This document shows, piece after piece, positions 15,928 through 22,257 of a stretch of DNA of 35,229 nucleotides (its first letter is position 1; every line of letters starts with the position of its first letter). The notes under the pieces are model-generated. The model saw only the letters and a list, made by a program, of their open reading frames with translations. It had not been told where the DNA came from and made no database searches. A program made the translations under genes and the position numbers. Source of the stretch: Thiotrichales bacterium (GTDB lineage: Bacteria; Pseudomonadota; Gammaproteobacteria; Beggiatoales; Beggiatoaceae); NCBI GenBank assembly GCA_016744475.1, contig JADGEH010000046.1:1-35229 (forward strand). The letters run 5' to 3'.

Positions 15928-16010
15928 AAAGCCTCTGATTTTGCGCGATACTGAGGCAGGGCAACATCGTTAGAGCCTGGGCAAAGGCGTGCTTTTTGCG
16001 TTATAACGGC

Positions 16011-16087
16011 TGACGTTACGCGAAGACATTTGCCATGCGCAACAAGTCTATTATCAAACCTAGAAAAATAGCCTGTGCGTAACGTCA
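16011..16087. repeat. Short element with TGACGTTACGC terminal inverted repeats
   Basis: TGACGTTACGC (16011-16021) and GCGTAACGTCA (16077-16087) are perfect 11-base inverted repeats enclosing 55 non-coding bases. It sits between the two foldback elements. It may be another miniature element, but only one copy is visible. Confidence 0.5.
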
Positions 16088-16107
16088 ACACCGAAGTTAA
16101 AACACTC

Positions 16108-16195
16108 AGAGTCTATACGAAGATGGGGAATCGAAGCGAAAACCTGACCAAAAGGGCGGGTTTGCAGCCGATTGTCCCATTTTCGTATAGGCTCT
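16108..16195. mobile_element. Foldback miniature element, short form (internal deletion)
   Basis: It has the same ends as 15767-15927 (AGAGTCTATACGAAGATGGG; right end reverse complemented AGAGCCTATACGAAAATGGG). It lacks exactly 73 bases between two copies of AAGCG(A/G)AAAA, so it looks like a deletion derivative. Its right end stops 10 bases before the ribosome site of the gene at 16221, so it forms part of that gene's 5' region. Confidence 0.8.
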
Positions 16196-16220
16196 CAACA
16201 CCATTGAGGAGTGCATCACC

Positions 16221-16451
16221 ATGCCACTATCCGACGACACTCAGGCATTACTCAATATTGCCGACCAACTCCCCGCCTCCGAACGTCAATTGTTATACCA
16301 ACAAGGCTATGAAGACGGCCTGCATAACCAACGCGGCGATTTTCTGGACAGCTATCACACTCAGCATCCACTGGCTGCCAGTGATACTTACTTACAAGGC
16401 TACACCGAAGGAAAAGCGGTGGCTGCATTTAAACACCAGGAGGAAGACTGA
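16221..16451 (+). CDS. Small conserved-looking protein of unknown function, coupled to a cytochrome c gene
   Basis: A 76-residue acidic soluble protein (MPLSDDTQALLNIADQLPAS...) with no signal, membrane segment or cysteine. Two similar Gly-Tyr motifs occur: LYQQGYEDGLHNQ and YLQGYTEGKAVAA. GAGGAG (16206-16211) lies 9 bases before the ATG, and its TGA overlaps the next ATG by one base, so it is very probably translated and coupled to the cytochrome. I do not recognise the family. A role in biogenesis or regulation of the cytochrome is only a guess from position. Confidence 0.65.
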   Translation: MPLSDDTQALLNIADQLPASERQLLYQQGYEDGLHNQRGDFLDSYHTQHPLAASDTYLQGYTEGKAVAAFKHQEED

Positions 16452-17029
16452 TGTATCAAGTTCGTTTATTCATATTGACTCTATTGATACATAGCGGGAC
16501 GGCTTGGGCCATCGATCAAGAACGCTTAGACCAGTGCTTTGAATGTCATGGACATCAAGGGGTGAGCCAACGTTCCGAAGTGCCCACTATTGCGGGTTTA
16601 AGCGAAAAAACTCTCAGTCAAGCCCTACACGCCTATCGACAAGGCCAGCGAAAAATTGAAGCCGATCCTCATCAACGCTTGGCTAACTCAGACAAACGCA
16701 TTAAGGTCTTTGCTCAGTATTTTGCGCAACAAGCCTTTATCCCTGCACTACAAAGCGCAGATGCTGAACGCGCTGAACACGGACAGCTTCTGCATTTAGA
16801 TTATTGCGAAAAATGCCACCGCAATGGCGGGCAAGAGGATCATCTGGGGAGTGGTATTTTGGCAGGGCAACAATTGGCTTATTTACGGCGCAGTTTAAAT
16901 GCTTTCTTTAGTGGTGAACGCCAGATTCCAGAGAAAAAAAGCAAACGTTTAGAAGCCTTACTAGAAGAACAAGATAGGGAAGCTTTTGAAGATTTATTGC
17001 ATTTTTATGCCGCGCAAGGTGCTCAATAA
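16451..17029 (+). CDS. Periplasmic diheme cytochrome c (cytochrome c4/FccA-like)
   Basis: The 192-residue protein has a signal peptide (MYQVRLFILTLLIHSGTAWA) and two heme-binding motifs, C29-FE-C32-H33 and C119-EK-C122-H123. The two halves resemble each other (CxxCHG..G..., PTIAGL/GILAGQ, L..AL..Y..G.R), as in c4-type or flavocytochrome c sulfide dehydrogenase heme subunits. It should transfer electrons in the periplasm. Oddly, no methionine occurs after the initiator, so the usual His/Met ligation of either heme is impossible. AGGAGGA lies just before the ATG. No flavoprotein partner is adjacent, so the FccA role is uncertain. Confidence 0.85.
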   Translation: MYQVRLFILTLLIHSGTAWAIDQERLDQCFECHGHQGVSQRSEVPTIAGLSEKTLSQALHAYRQGQRKIEADPHQRLANSDKRIKVFAQYFAQQAFIPALQSADAERAEHGQLLHLDYCEKCHRNGGQEDHLGSGILAGQQLAYLRRSLNAFFSGERQIPEKKSKRLEALLEEQDREAFEDLLHFYAAQGAQ

Positions 17030-17097
17030 GCTGGTTTTGCATTAGGATTTTGAACCGACACAAGATTCTTAAAAGCTTTGAGTCATAGGGTTTAATC

Positions 17098-17602
17098 ATG
17101 CCTGTTATAGTTAGACTCAGCACTATAAAAGATATCCATCAACATCCAACATTAAAAGAAACCATCATTATTATCATTTCGGCTAAAGCATTCCCTGATG
17201 ATGTAGGATGCAGTTTGTCATCAGGTTGTCAAGCCCATATTGCTAAACCTATTCATCAACAAATACTGTTAAAGATATTGCAAGAACATATTGCAAATAC
17301 GCTAGCATTATTCAACAATGCTTGCTTTAGTATCAACGGATGAAAAAGACAATAATGCGGCGACAGAGAAACAACTTCAAATGAGCTTGTCTCGGCTAGA
17401 GGCTACACAACTCGAATATATGAATAATTTAATGCGTATTGGAGATATTTTGGGTCTACATTCAGCCGCTCAAAAGCTAAAACGCCAATCACAAATACCT
17501 GAACATTTATTACACTACTTTTTTTGTCAAATTGATGCTTTTAATTTAAAAGCCATTGAGCGCATTATTAAAAATGCAACATCTTATGCCGCAGGAGGAT
17601 CA
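17098..17602 (+). pseudogene. Remnant of a hybrid histidine kinase: receiver C-half plus C-terminal helical region, frameshifted
   Basis: Frame 1 (17098-17343) reads MPVIVRLSTIKDIHQHPTLK, then IIIIISAKAF and GCQAHIAKPIHQQILLKIL: the second half of a receiver domain (alpha-3 to alpha-5, with the SA and KPI motifs) beginning after the phospho-Asp, which is lost. Frame 2 (17318-17605, overlapping by 26 bases) reads LEYMNNLMRIGDILGLHSAA and on to DAFNLKAIERIIKNA. This resembles the helical segment that often follows the last receiver in large hybrid kinases (pattern L..LA..GD..GI...A). I infer one ancestral gene, 5'-truncated and frameshifted near 17320-17340. Alternatively the second frame is now a small gene of its own: it has GGAGGATCATAATG at its end and overlaps the next start by one base. 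Confidence 0.55.
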
Positions 17603-17604
17603 TA

Positions 17605-18687
17605 ATGTCATCTAATAAGCCAGAGCAAGATCAGCAGTTTGGACACTTTTTATCTTATGTGAGTCATGAAGTCCGTTCTCCCATTAGTAGTATGTTGACT
17701 TTATGTGAAGGTTTAAAAGCAGAGGTGTATGAAAAACTCACCCCGCGCCAATCACAATCTATTACTGAACTACAAGATTATGGTTTTACCTTGTTAAATT
17801 TATTAGCTGAGGTCAGTGATCTGGCTAAGGCGATGGAAGGCAAGCTACCCTTAAACCCCGAATCCACGATGATAGAGGAGTTGGTTCAAGCGCTTCAGCA
17901 TTTGACGCATGAAAGTATTTTAAAAAAACATCAAATATTAAATATTCAGATTGATTCAAATATTCAAAATTTTATTGTAGACAGCCAACGTCTTAAACAA
18001 ATCATTGTTGTGTTTTTAGAATATGCCTTCATACATTCCCCTCCTCAGAGTCATTTGCAACTCAATATCAATCTTGAGGGTGAGAAAATATGTTTTAGTG
18101 TACTTGATCAAGCACCTGTTTTATCTGAACAAGAAGCGGCGCAATTATTGAGTCCTGCACCACAGACAAGCCTAGGTTTTCCTTTAGCACAACAATTAGC
18201 ACATTGGCATCATGGTGAAATTATTCATGAGGCTACTGAGCAAGGAAATTGTTTTAAGCTGTCTTTACCTTGGCAGCCTGCTGCTGAAGCATTAAAAGAG
18301 AGTCCTGCTCAAACATTGATAGAGCAATATACAAATCAAGATAAATTAATTTTATTAGTTGAAGCCGACCCGATGCAGTCTCATGCTTTATCTGATTTTT
18401 TAGCCAGCCGAGGTTATCGGGTTAAATGTATATTTAATGGTGCTGAAGCTGTACAGATGAGTTATAGCTCATTGCCACACTTAATCATTATGAATGCTCA
18501 ATTACCAGGTCTTGATGGTTATTCTGCCAGTCAGCAGATTAAAGCCACCGACACTACAAACAGTATTCCTATAGTGTTATACGCCACACAATCAGCAGAA
18601 GAGATAACCCTGCTGATACAACAATCGGGTGCTGATCATTTTTTGCAGGTACCTTTTAAATTCACTGAACTTTATTCCTTTCTTTGA
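17605..18687 (+). CDS. Histidine-kinase-like hybrid protein with degenerate ATPase and pseudo-receiver
   Basis: The 360-residue soluble protein begins with a HisKA-type segment (H21 in FLSYVSHEVRSPISS). A HATPase-like domain follows (about 80-225) in which the N-box Asn is not evident (FLEYAFIHSP) and the G1 box is VLDQAP rather than DxGxG, while the end (LGFPLAQQLAHWHHGEI) is kept. A receiver fold (about 246-360) has EADPMQ, but the phospho-Asp is N297 (LIIMNAQLPGLDGY), the switch Thr is Y326 and the conserved Lys is V349 (FLQVPFKF). Phosphotransfer through this receiver should be impossible. There is no sensor domain. The start follows GGAGG and overlaps the preceding remnant by one base. 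The DNA is visibly more AT-rich than its neighbours. Confidence 0.75.
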   Translation: MSSNKPEQDQQFGHFLSYVSHEVRSPISSMLTLCEGLKAEVYEKLTPRQSQSITELQDYGFTLLNLLAEVSDLAKAMEGKLPLNPESTMIEELVQALQHLTHESILKKHQILNIQIDSNIQNFIVDSQRLKQIIVVFLEYAFIHSPPQSHLQLNINLEGEKICFSVLDQAPVLSEQEAAQLLSPAPQTSLGFPLAQQLAHWHHGEIIHEATEQGNCFKLSLPWQPAAEALKESPAQTLIEQYTNQDKLILLVEADPMQSHALSDFLASRGYRVKCIFNGAEAVQMSYSSLPHLIIMNAQLPGLDGYSASQQIKATDTTNSIPIVLYATQSAEEITLLIQQSGADHFLQVPFKFTELYSFL

Positions 18688-18697
18688 GGTTTTTATT

Positions 18698-20317
18698 ATG
18701 CTGCCCCAGGGCAAAGCTTTACTTTGTAATCCCCGTTTCAATAAAGGCACTGCTTTTACACAAGAAGAACGTGAAAAGCTAGGACTGCGCGGTCTTCTTC
18801 CCCCTGCGGTTTTAAGCATGGAACAACAGGTGAAACGTTTTCTTGAGCGCCTATCACGCCAACCTTCAGCACTCGACAAGTACATGCAACTTGCCAGCTT
18901 GCAAGTGCATAATGAAACCTTGTTTTACCGCGTGGTGGTGGACCACTTAGAGTCCATGATGCCGCTGATTTACACCCCCACAGTGGGGCAGGCGTGTCAA
19001 ACCTTCGGGCATATTTATCAACGCCCACAAGGGCTATATATTTCCGCTAATGATCGCGGACATATGCGTGAAGTGATACAAAATTGGCCTTTAGATGAAG
19101 TCAAGGTGATTGTCGTCACTGATGGCGAAAGAATCCTAGGTTTAGGCGATCTCGGCACGTATGGAATGGGGATTCCCATTGGTAAATTAGCACTGTACAC
19201 CGCTTGCGGTGGGATTGATCCCGCGCATTGCTTGCCAGTGATGTTAGATACGGGCACCAATACGCAAAGCCTGATAGATGATGCGCTCTACACAGGCTTG
19301 AAAATGCCTCGGATGCGTGGGGATGATTATGATGATTTGGTGGAAGAATTCGTCACCGCAGTGCAAGACATATTTCCGCAAGCCCTGATTCAATTTGAAG
19401 ATTTTGCCAACCGTAATGCGTTTCGCTTGTTGGAAAAATATCAAGATCGTGCCTGTGTTTTTAATGATGATATTCAAGGTACTGGTGCTGTGGCATTGGC
19501 GGGTTTATATGCGGCGATGCGGATTATTGATAAGCCCTTAAGCAGCCAAAAAATTCTATTTTTAGGGGCTGGCGAGGCCGCTACAGGGATTGCTCGCTTG
19601 ATTGTTGAAGCGCTACAAGCAGAAGGTTTAAGTGAAGCTGAGGCGTATCAACACTGTTGGTTTGTCGATTCTAGTGGCTTAGTGACGCAAGGACGCGAGC
19701 ATCTCAATGCACATAAATTACCGTATGCTCATGATTTTCCAGCACAAGCGGATTTTTATAGCAGCCTGCAAGCTTTGAAGCCCACCGCCATTATTGGTGT
19801 TGCTGGACAGGCTGGACACTTCAGCCCACCCGTGCTGGAAAAAATGGCGGAGTGGAATGAGCGCCCGATTATTTTTGCGCTGTCCAATCCTACTTCAAAA
19901 GCGGAATGCACAGCGGAACAAGCCTATCAACACACCGAAGGGCGCGCTATTTTTGCCAGTGGCAGCCCGTTTAAATCAGTCAGTTTGAATGGAAATGTGT
20001 TTTCGCCAGGACAAGGCAACAATGCCTACATATTCCCTGGCGTAGGATTAGGAGTCATCGCCGTGCAAGCGCGTCGTGTCACAGAACGCATGTTTTTTAT
20101 TGCCGCGAAAACTTTAGCCGCTCAAGTGGCTGATTATGATCTTGCGCAAGGCCGAGTGTACCCTTCGCTCAGTCGCATTCGGGAAGTTTCGGCTAAAATC
20201 GCTGAAGCTGTTGCCACTTATGCCATAGAACAAGGACTTGCCGAGGTGTCGCCGCCGGATGACATGGCAGCTTATATTCAGCAACACATGTATGAGCCGA
20301 TTTATCAAAATTATTAG
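18698..20317 (+). CDS. maeA: NAD-dependent malic enzyme (MaeA/SfcA type)
   Basis: It converts malate to pyruvate, CO2 and NADH in the cytoplasm. The start chosen is MLPQGKALLCNPRFNKGTAF, with GAGG about 9 bases upstream; the frame is open for 23 more codons, but those overlap the previous gene and look non-coding. The 539 residues match the family's ~540-565. Motifs present: IYTPTVGQACQ (catalytic Tyr92), VTDGERILGLGDLGTYGMGI then PIGKLALY (catalytic Lys), QFEDFANRNAFRLL with FNDDIQGTG (metal ligands), the Rossmann motif GAGEAATGIA, and ALSNPTSKAECT. It lies 10 bases after the kinase-like gene, so the two may share a transcript. NAD preference is inferred from similarity to MaeA. Confidence 0.93.
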   Translation: MLPQGKALLCNPRFNKGTAFTQEEREKLGLRGLLPPAVLSMEQQVKRFLERLSRQPSALDKYMQLASLQVHNETLFYRVVVDHLESMMPLIYTPTVGQACQTFGHIYQRPQGLYISANDRGHMREVIQNWPLDEVKVIVVTDGERILGLGDLGTYGMGIPIGKLALYTACGGIDPAHCLPVMLDTGTNTQSLIDDALYTGLKMPRMRGDDYDDLVEEFVTAVQDIFPQALIQFEDFANRNAFRLLEKYQDRACVFNDDIQGTGAVALAGLYAAMRIIDKPLSSQKILFLGAGEAATGIARLIVEALQAEGLSEAEAYQHCWFVDSSGLVTQGREHLNAHKLPYAHDFPAQADFYSSLQALKPTAIIGVAGQAGHFSPPVLEKMAEWNERPIIFALSNPTSKAECTAEQAYQHTEGRAIFASGSPFKSVSLNGNVFSPGQGNNAYIFPGVGLGVIAVQARRVTERMFFIAAKTLAAQVADYDLAQGRVYPSLSRIREVSAKIAEAVATYAIEQGLAEVSPPDDMAAYIQQHMYEPIYQNY

Positions 20318-20414
20318 TACCTGACGCATATAGCGAAATAATTTCAGTTTTAAAAGGCAACGCAAACGGCGCAAGAGGCGCAAAAGAACACCAGCGTTTC
20401 CAAACGATGTTTAA

Positions 20415-20566
20415 CTCGTTCCCATGCGCCGAGGCTGTAAAAGAACCTCGTTTTTGGGACTTTCGACAACGTAAAATCAATAGCTTACGAAGAAAAAATC
20501 ACCCATTTTTGGAGTTCTTTTACAGCCTCGCCGCATGGGAATGCCGTCTTGACCGCGTTGCGGTCA
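20415..20566. repeat. Double-hairpin dispersed repeat, second copy, interrupted
   Basis: CTCGTTCCCATGC-GCC (20415-20430), resumed at 20533 as GCATGGGAATGCC, then GTCTTGACCGCGTTGCGGTCA. Without the insert it matches the intact copy at 1492-1541 almost base for base. The insert lies in the three-base loop of the first hairpin. Confidence 0.85.
20431..20529. mobile_element. Miniature element with GAGGCTGTAAAAGAAC inverted ends, 3-base target duplication
   Basis: The ends GAGGCTGTAAAAGAAC (20431-20446) and GTTCTTTTACAGCCTC (20514-20529) are perfect 16-base inverted repeats. GCC flanks it on both sides (20428-20430 and 20530-20532). Removing the element and one GCC rebuilds CCCATGC-GCC-GCATGGG, equivalent to the intact copy's CCCATGC-ACC-GCATGGG. 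No coding capacity; the parent transposase is unknown. Confidence 0.85.
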
Positions 20567-20687
20567 GTACCGATAGGGATAATATTTCAGTGGTATTGGA
20601 TCATCGTAGTTAAGAACTGATAGGTTTTTAAAACCTGCGAGGTCTGGCGTATTACTGATTTATTATTCTTATACCCACTCACCTGTC

Positions 20688-21314
20688 ATGAGCCACATGA
20701 AAAAATCATTTTTTTTCAAACTATTAATACTGTTATTGCCACTCTCTGCATGTACTGTGTCAGTCCCCGTGGAATTAAATCCTGCTTTGTTACAGCGCTG
20801 GGAAGCCCATCAACAAGTCATTAGCCAACAACAACACTGGCAATTGCGTGCCAGTATGGCGGCGAATAGTGAAGATGATGGTTGGAATGCGCGGGTCTTT
20901 TGGCAGCAAGCTGGAGAAGCGTATGAATTACGTTTGCAAGGCCCGATGGGACAAGGTGCGGTGCGTTTACAAGGCGACGCTCAGGGCGTGGTCATGTATA
21001 CGGGAGGGGAAGTGTATCGTGCAGCAACGCCGGAAGCATTATTAGACCAGCAAGCCAGCATCCGTTTGCCTTTGGTGTATTTGCGTTACTGGGTGCGAGG
21101 TTTACCCGTACCTGACATCGAGATTCAAACTCGCAGCTTCACACCTGAAGGGCAATTAAGCCAAATACAACAAGCAGGCTGGAATATCACTTTTGCCCGC
21201 TATAAATCTGTAGAGGGTCTATCATTGCCGCACAAAATTCGTTTGGAAAATGCCCTGTATGTGGCACGGATAGGGATTTCTAAATGGCAGCTTGAAACGC
21301 TGGATAGCTTCTGA
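20688..21314 (+). CDS. lolB: Outer-membrane lipoprotein receptor LolB
   Basis: LolB takes lipoproteins from the periplasmic carrier LolA and inserts them into the outer membrane. The 208-residue protein has a lipoprotein signal (KKSFFFKLLILLLPLSAC, lipidated Cys22). The mature part fits the family: WQLRASMAANSEDDGWNARVF, then YELRLQGPMGQGAVRLQGD and LPLVYLRYWVRGLPVP. Either Met1 or Met4 (20697) could be the start; neither has a strong ribosome site, and Met4 gives a more typical signal. Its stop lies one base from the stop of the convergent acyltransferase gene. Confidence 0.88.
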   Translation: MSHMKKSFFFKLLILLLPLSACTVSVPVELNPALLQRWEAHQQVISQQQHWQLRASMAANSEDDGWNARVFWQQAGEAYELRLQGPMGQGAVRLQGDAQGVVMYTGGEVYRAATPEALLDQQASIRLPLVYLRYWVRGLPVPDIEIQTRSFTPEGQLSQIQQAGWNITFARYKSVEGLSLPHKIRLENALYVARIGISKWQLETLDSF

Positions 21315-21315
21315 G

Positions 21316-22167
21316 TCAACTATAAACAGGTTTTTTATACTTCCATTTGCGGTAAGACCACAGCCAATCTTCTGGGTGTTCAAGAATGTGTTGCTCTACC
21401 GCAGCCGCATAGGCTTCGATAATAGGGTAGCCTGTTTTCGCGTATGGCGGTTCAGCCAACAAACTCAATGTCACCTCATAATAACCGCGCTTAACCCGCT
21501 GCATATTGACAAATACCACCGGATATTTAGTCAAGCGTGCAATTTTTTCAGCCCCCACAGGAAAAGGCGTGTCCTGATGTAAAAACTGCGTCCAGCATTT
21601 TTCTTCGTCTTCCAAGGGCGATTGATCTGCCAACAATGCAAAGCCGCGCAACTCGCTACGGCGTTTCATGATTTCCATTAAGGTATCTTTAATAGCAATA
21701 GGCCGAGCGCCAAAACGCGCACGAATCTCGTACATTAAGCTATCGCCCGGTGTGTAATGCAAAGGCTTATACACCGCATCTAAAGGAAAAGGAAAATGCG
21801 CACAACTCCCTAGTAACAGCCATTCCCAGTTACATTGATGTGCTGCCATAAAAATCATGGATTGTTGCTGCTCAATCCACGGTTGCAATACTTCAGGATT
21901 AGTAAAAACCACGCGCTGTTTTAATGCTTGTTCAGAAATACTCATGGCTTTAATCGTTTCCACCAAAACATCGGCAATATTGCGGTAGAACTTCTTAGCT
22001 ATCTGAGTGATTTCTTTATCTGTTTTATCAGGAAAAGAACGGCGCAGGTGTTCAAGCACCACAGGTTTTCGGTAAGGCGTGAGGTAACAAATGAATAAAT
22101 ATAAAATATCGGAAAGACGGTATAAGAACCAGAGAGGAAAAAATGAAAGGAGTTTAAGTAGCCACAT
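21316..22167 (-). CDS. LpxL/HtrB-family lipid A acyltransferase
   Basis: The 283-residue inner-membrane enzyme has an N-terminal hydrophobic helix (LLKLLSFFPLWFLYRLSDIL). The HX4E/D catalytic motif is H110-QCNW-E115 (MAAHQCNWEW), followed by VYKPLHYTPGD, LADQSP and the C-terminal PEDWLWSYRKWK, all typical of the late acyltransferases that add secondary fatty acids to lipid A. Which acyl chain is added cannot be told, so no specific symbol is given. It lies downstream of the rpoC terminator on the same strand and converges with lolB with a one-base gap. Confidence 0.88.
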   Translation of the reverse strand: MWLLKLLSFFPLWFLYRLSDILYLFICYLTPYRKPVVLEHLRRSFPDKTDKEITQIAKKFYRNIADVLVETIKAMSISEQALKQRVVFTNPEVLQPWIEQQQSMIFMAAHQCNWEWLLLGSCAHFPFPLDAVYKPLHYTPGDSLMYEIRARFGARPIAIKDTLMEIMKRRSELRGFALLADQSPLEDEEKCWTQFLHQDTPFPVGAEKIARLTKYPVVFVNMQRVKRGYYEVTLSLLAEPPYAKTGYPIIEAYAAAVEQHILEHPEDWLWSYRKWKYKKPVYS

Positions 22168-22203
22168 TAAGGTTGGGTTTTAATTTAAAAGCGGTTCTAT
22201 CGT

Positions 22204-22238
22204 TAAAAAAACCCTACTCCATAAAATGGGGTAGGGTT
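22204..22238 (-). terminator. Rho-independent terminator after rpoC
   Basis: On the minus strand, AACCCTACCCCA-TTTTA-TGGAGTAGGGTT is followed directly by a T-run. The stem has 12 pairs with one mismatch. It begins about 20 bases after the rpoC stop and closes the ribosomal protein/RNA polymerase operon. Confidence 0.9.
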
Positions 22239-22257
22239 GAATTATAAAAAACAACTA

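Larger units (their letters stand above)
15561..16220. other. Gene-free region between divergent operons, rich in foldback elements
   Basis: It separates mrpE (minus) from the small gene at 16221 (plus). The left 200 bases contain only an imperfect inverted pair (GTTTACATC / GATGTAAAC, near 15650 and 15705). Three foldback elements follow at 15767-15927, 16011-16087 and 16108-16195. Promoters for both operons must lie here but I cannot identify them. Confidence 0.7.
20318..20687. other. Intergenic region carrying nested repeats
   Basis: Between maeA and lolB I see no gene. It contains the interrupted double-hairpin repeat (20415-20566) with an element in its loop, and a palindrome AGGTTTTTAAAACCT (20622-20636) continued by GCGAGGTCT, which looks like part of another dispersed repeat. 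No clear terminator for maeA is visible. Confidence 0.65.

Noticed and set aside
15756..16091. 111-codon minus-strand frame and an overlapping plus-strand frame at 16075-16494
   Set aside because: Both read through the foldback elements; the plus frame also runs out of frame over the well-supported genes at 16221 and 16451.
18629..18697. Longer N-terminus for malic enzyme
   Set aside because: The extra 23 codons overlap the end of the kinase-like gene; the family start and a ribosome site fit 18698.
20407..20613. 68-codon plus-strand frame between maeA and lolB
   Set aside because: It crosses the interrupted repeat and the inserted element and resembles no protein.
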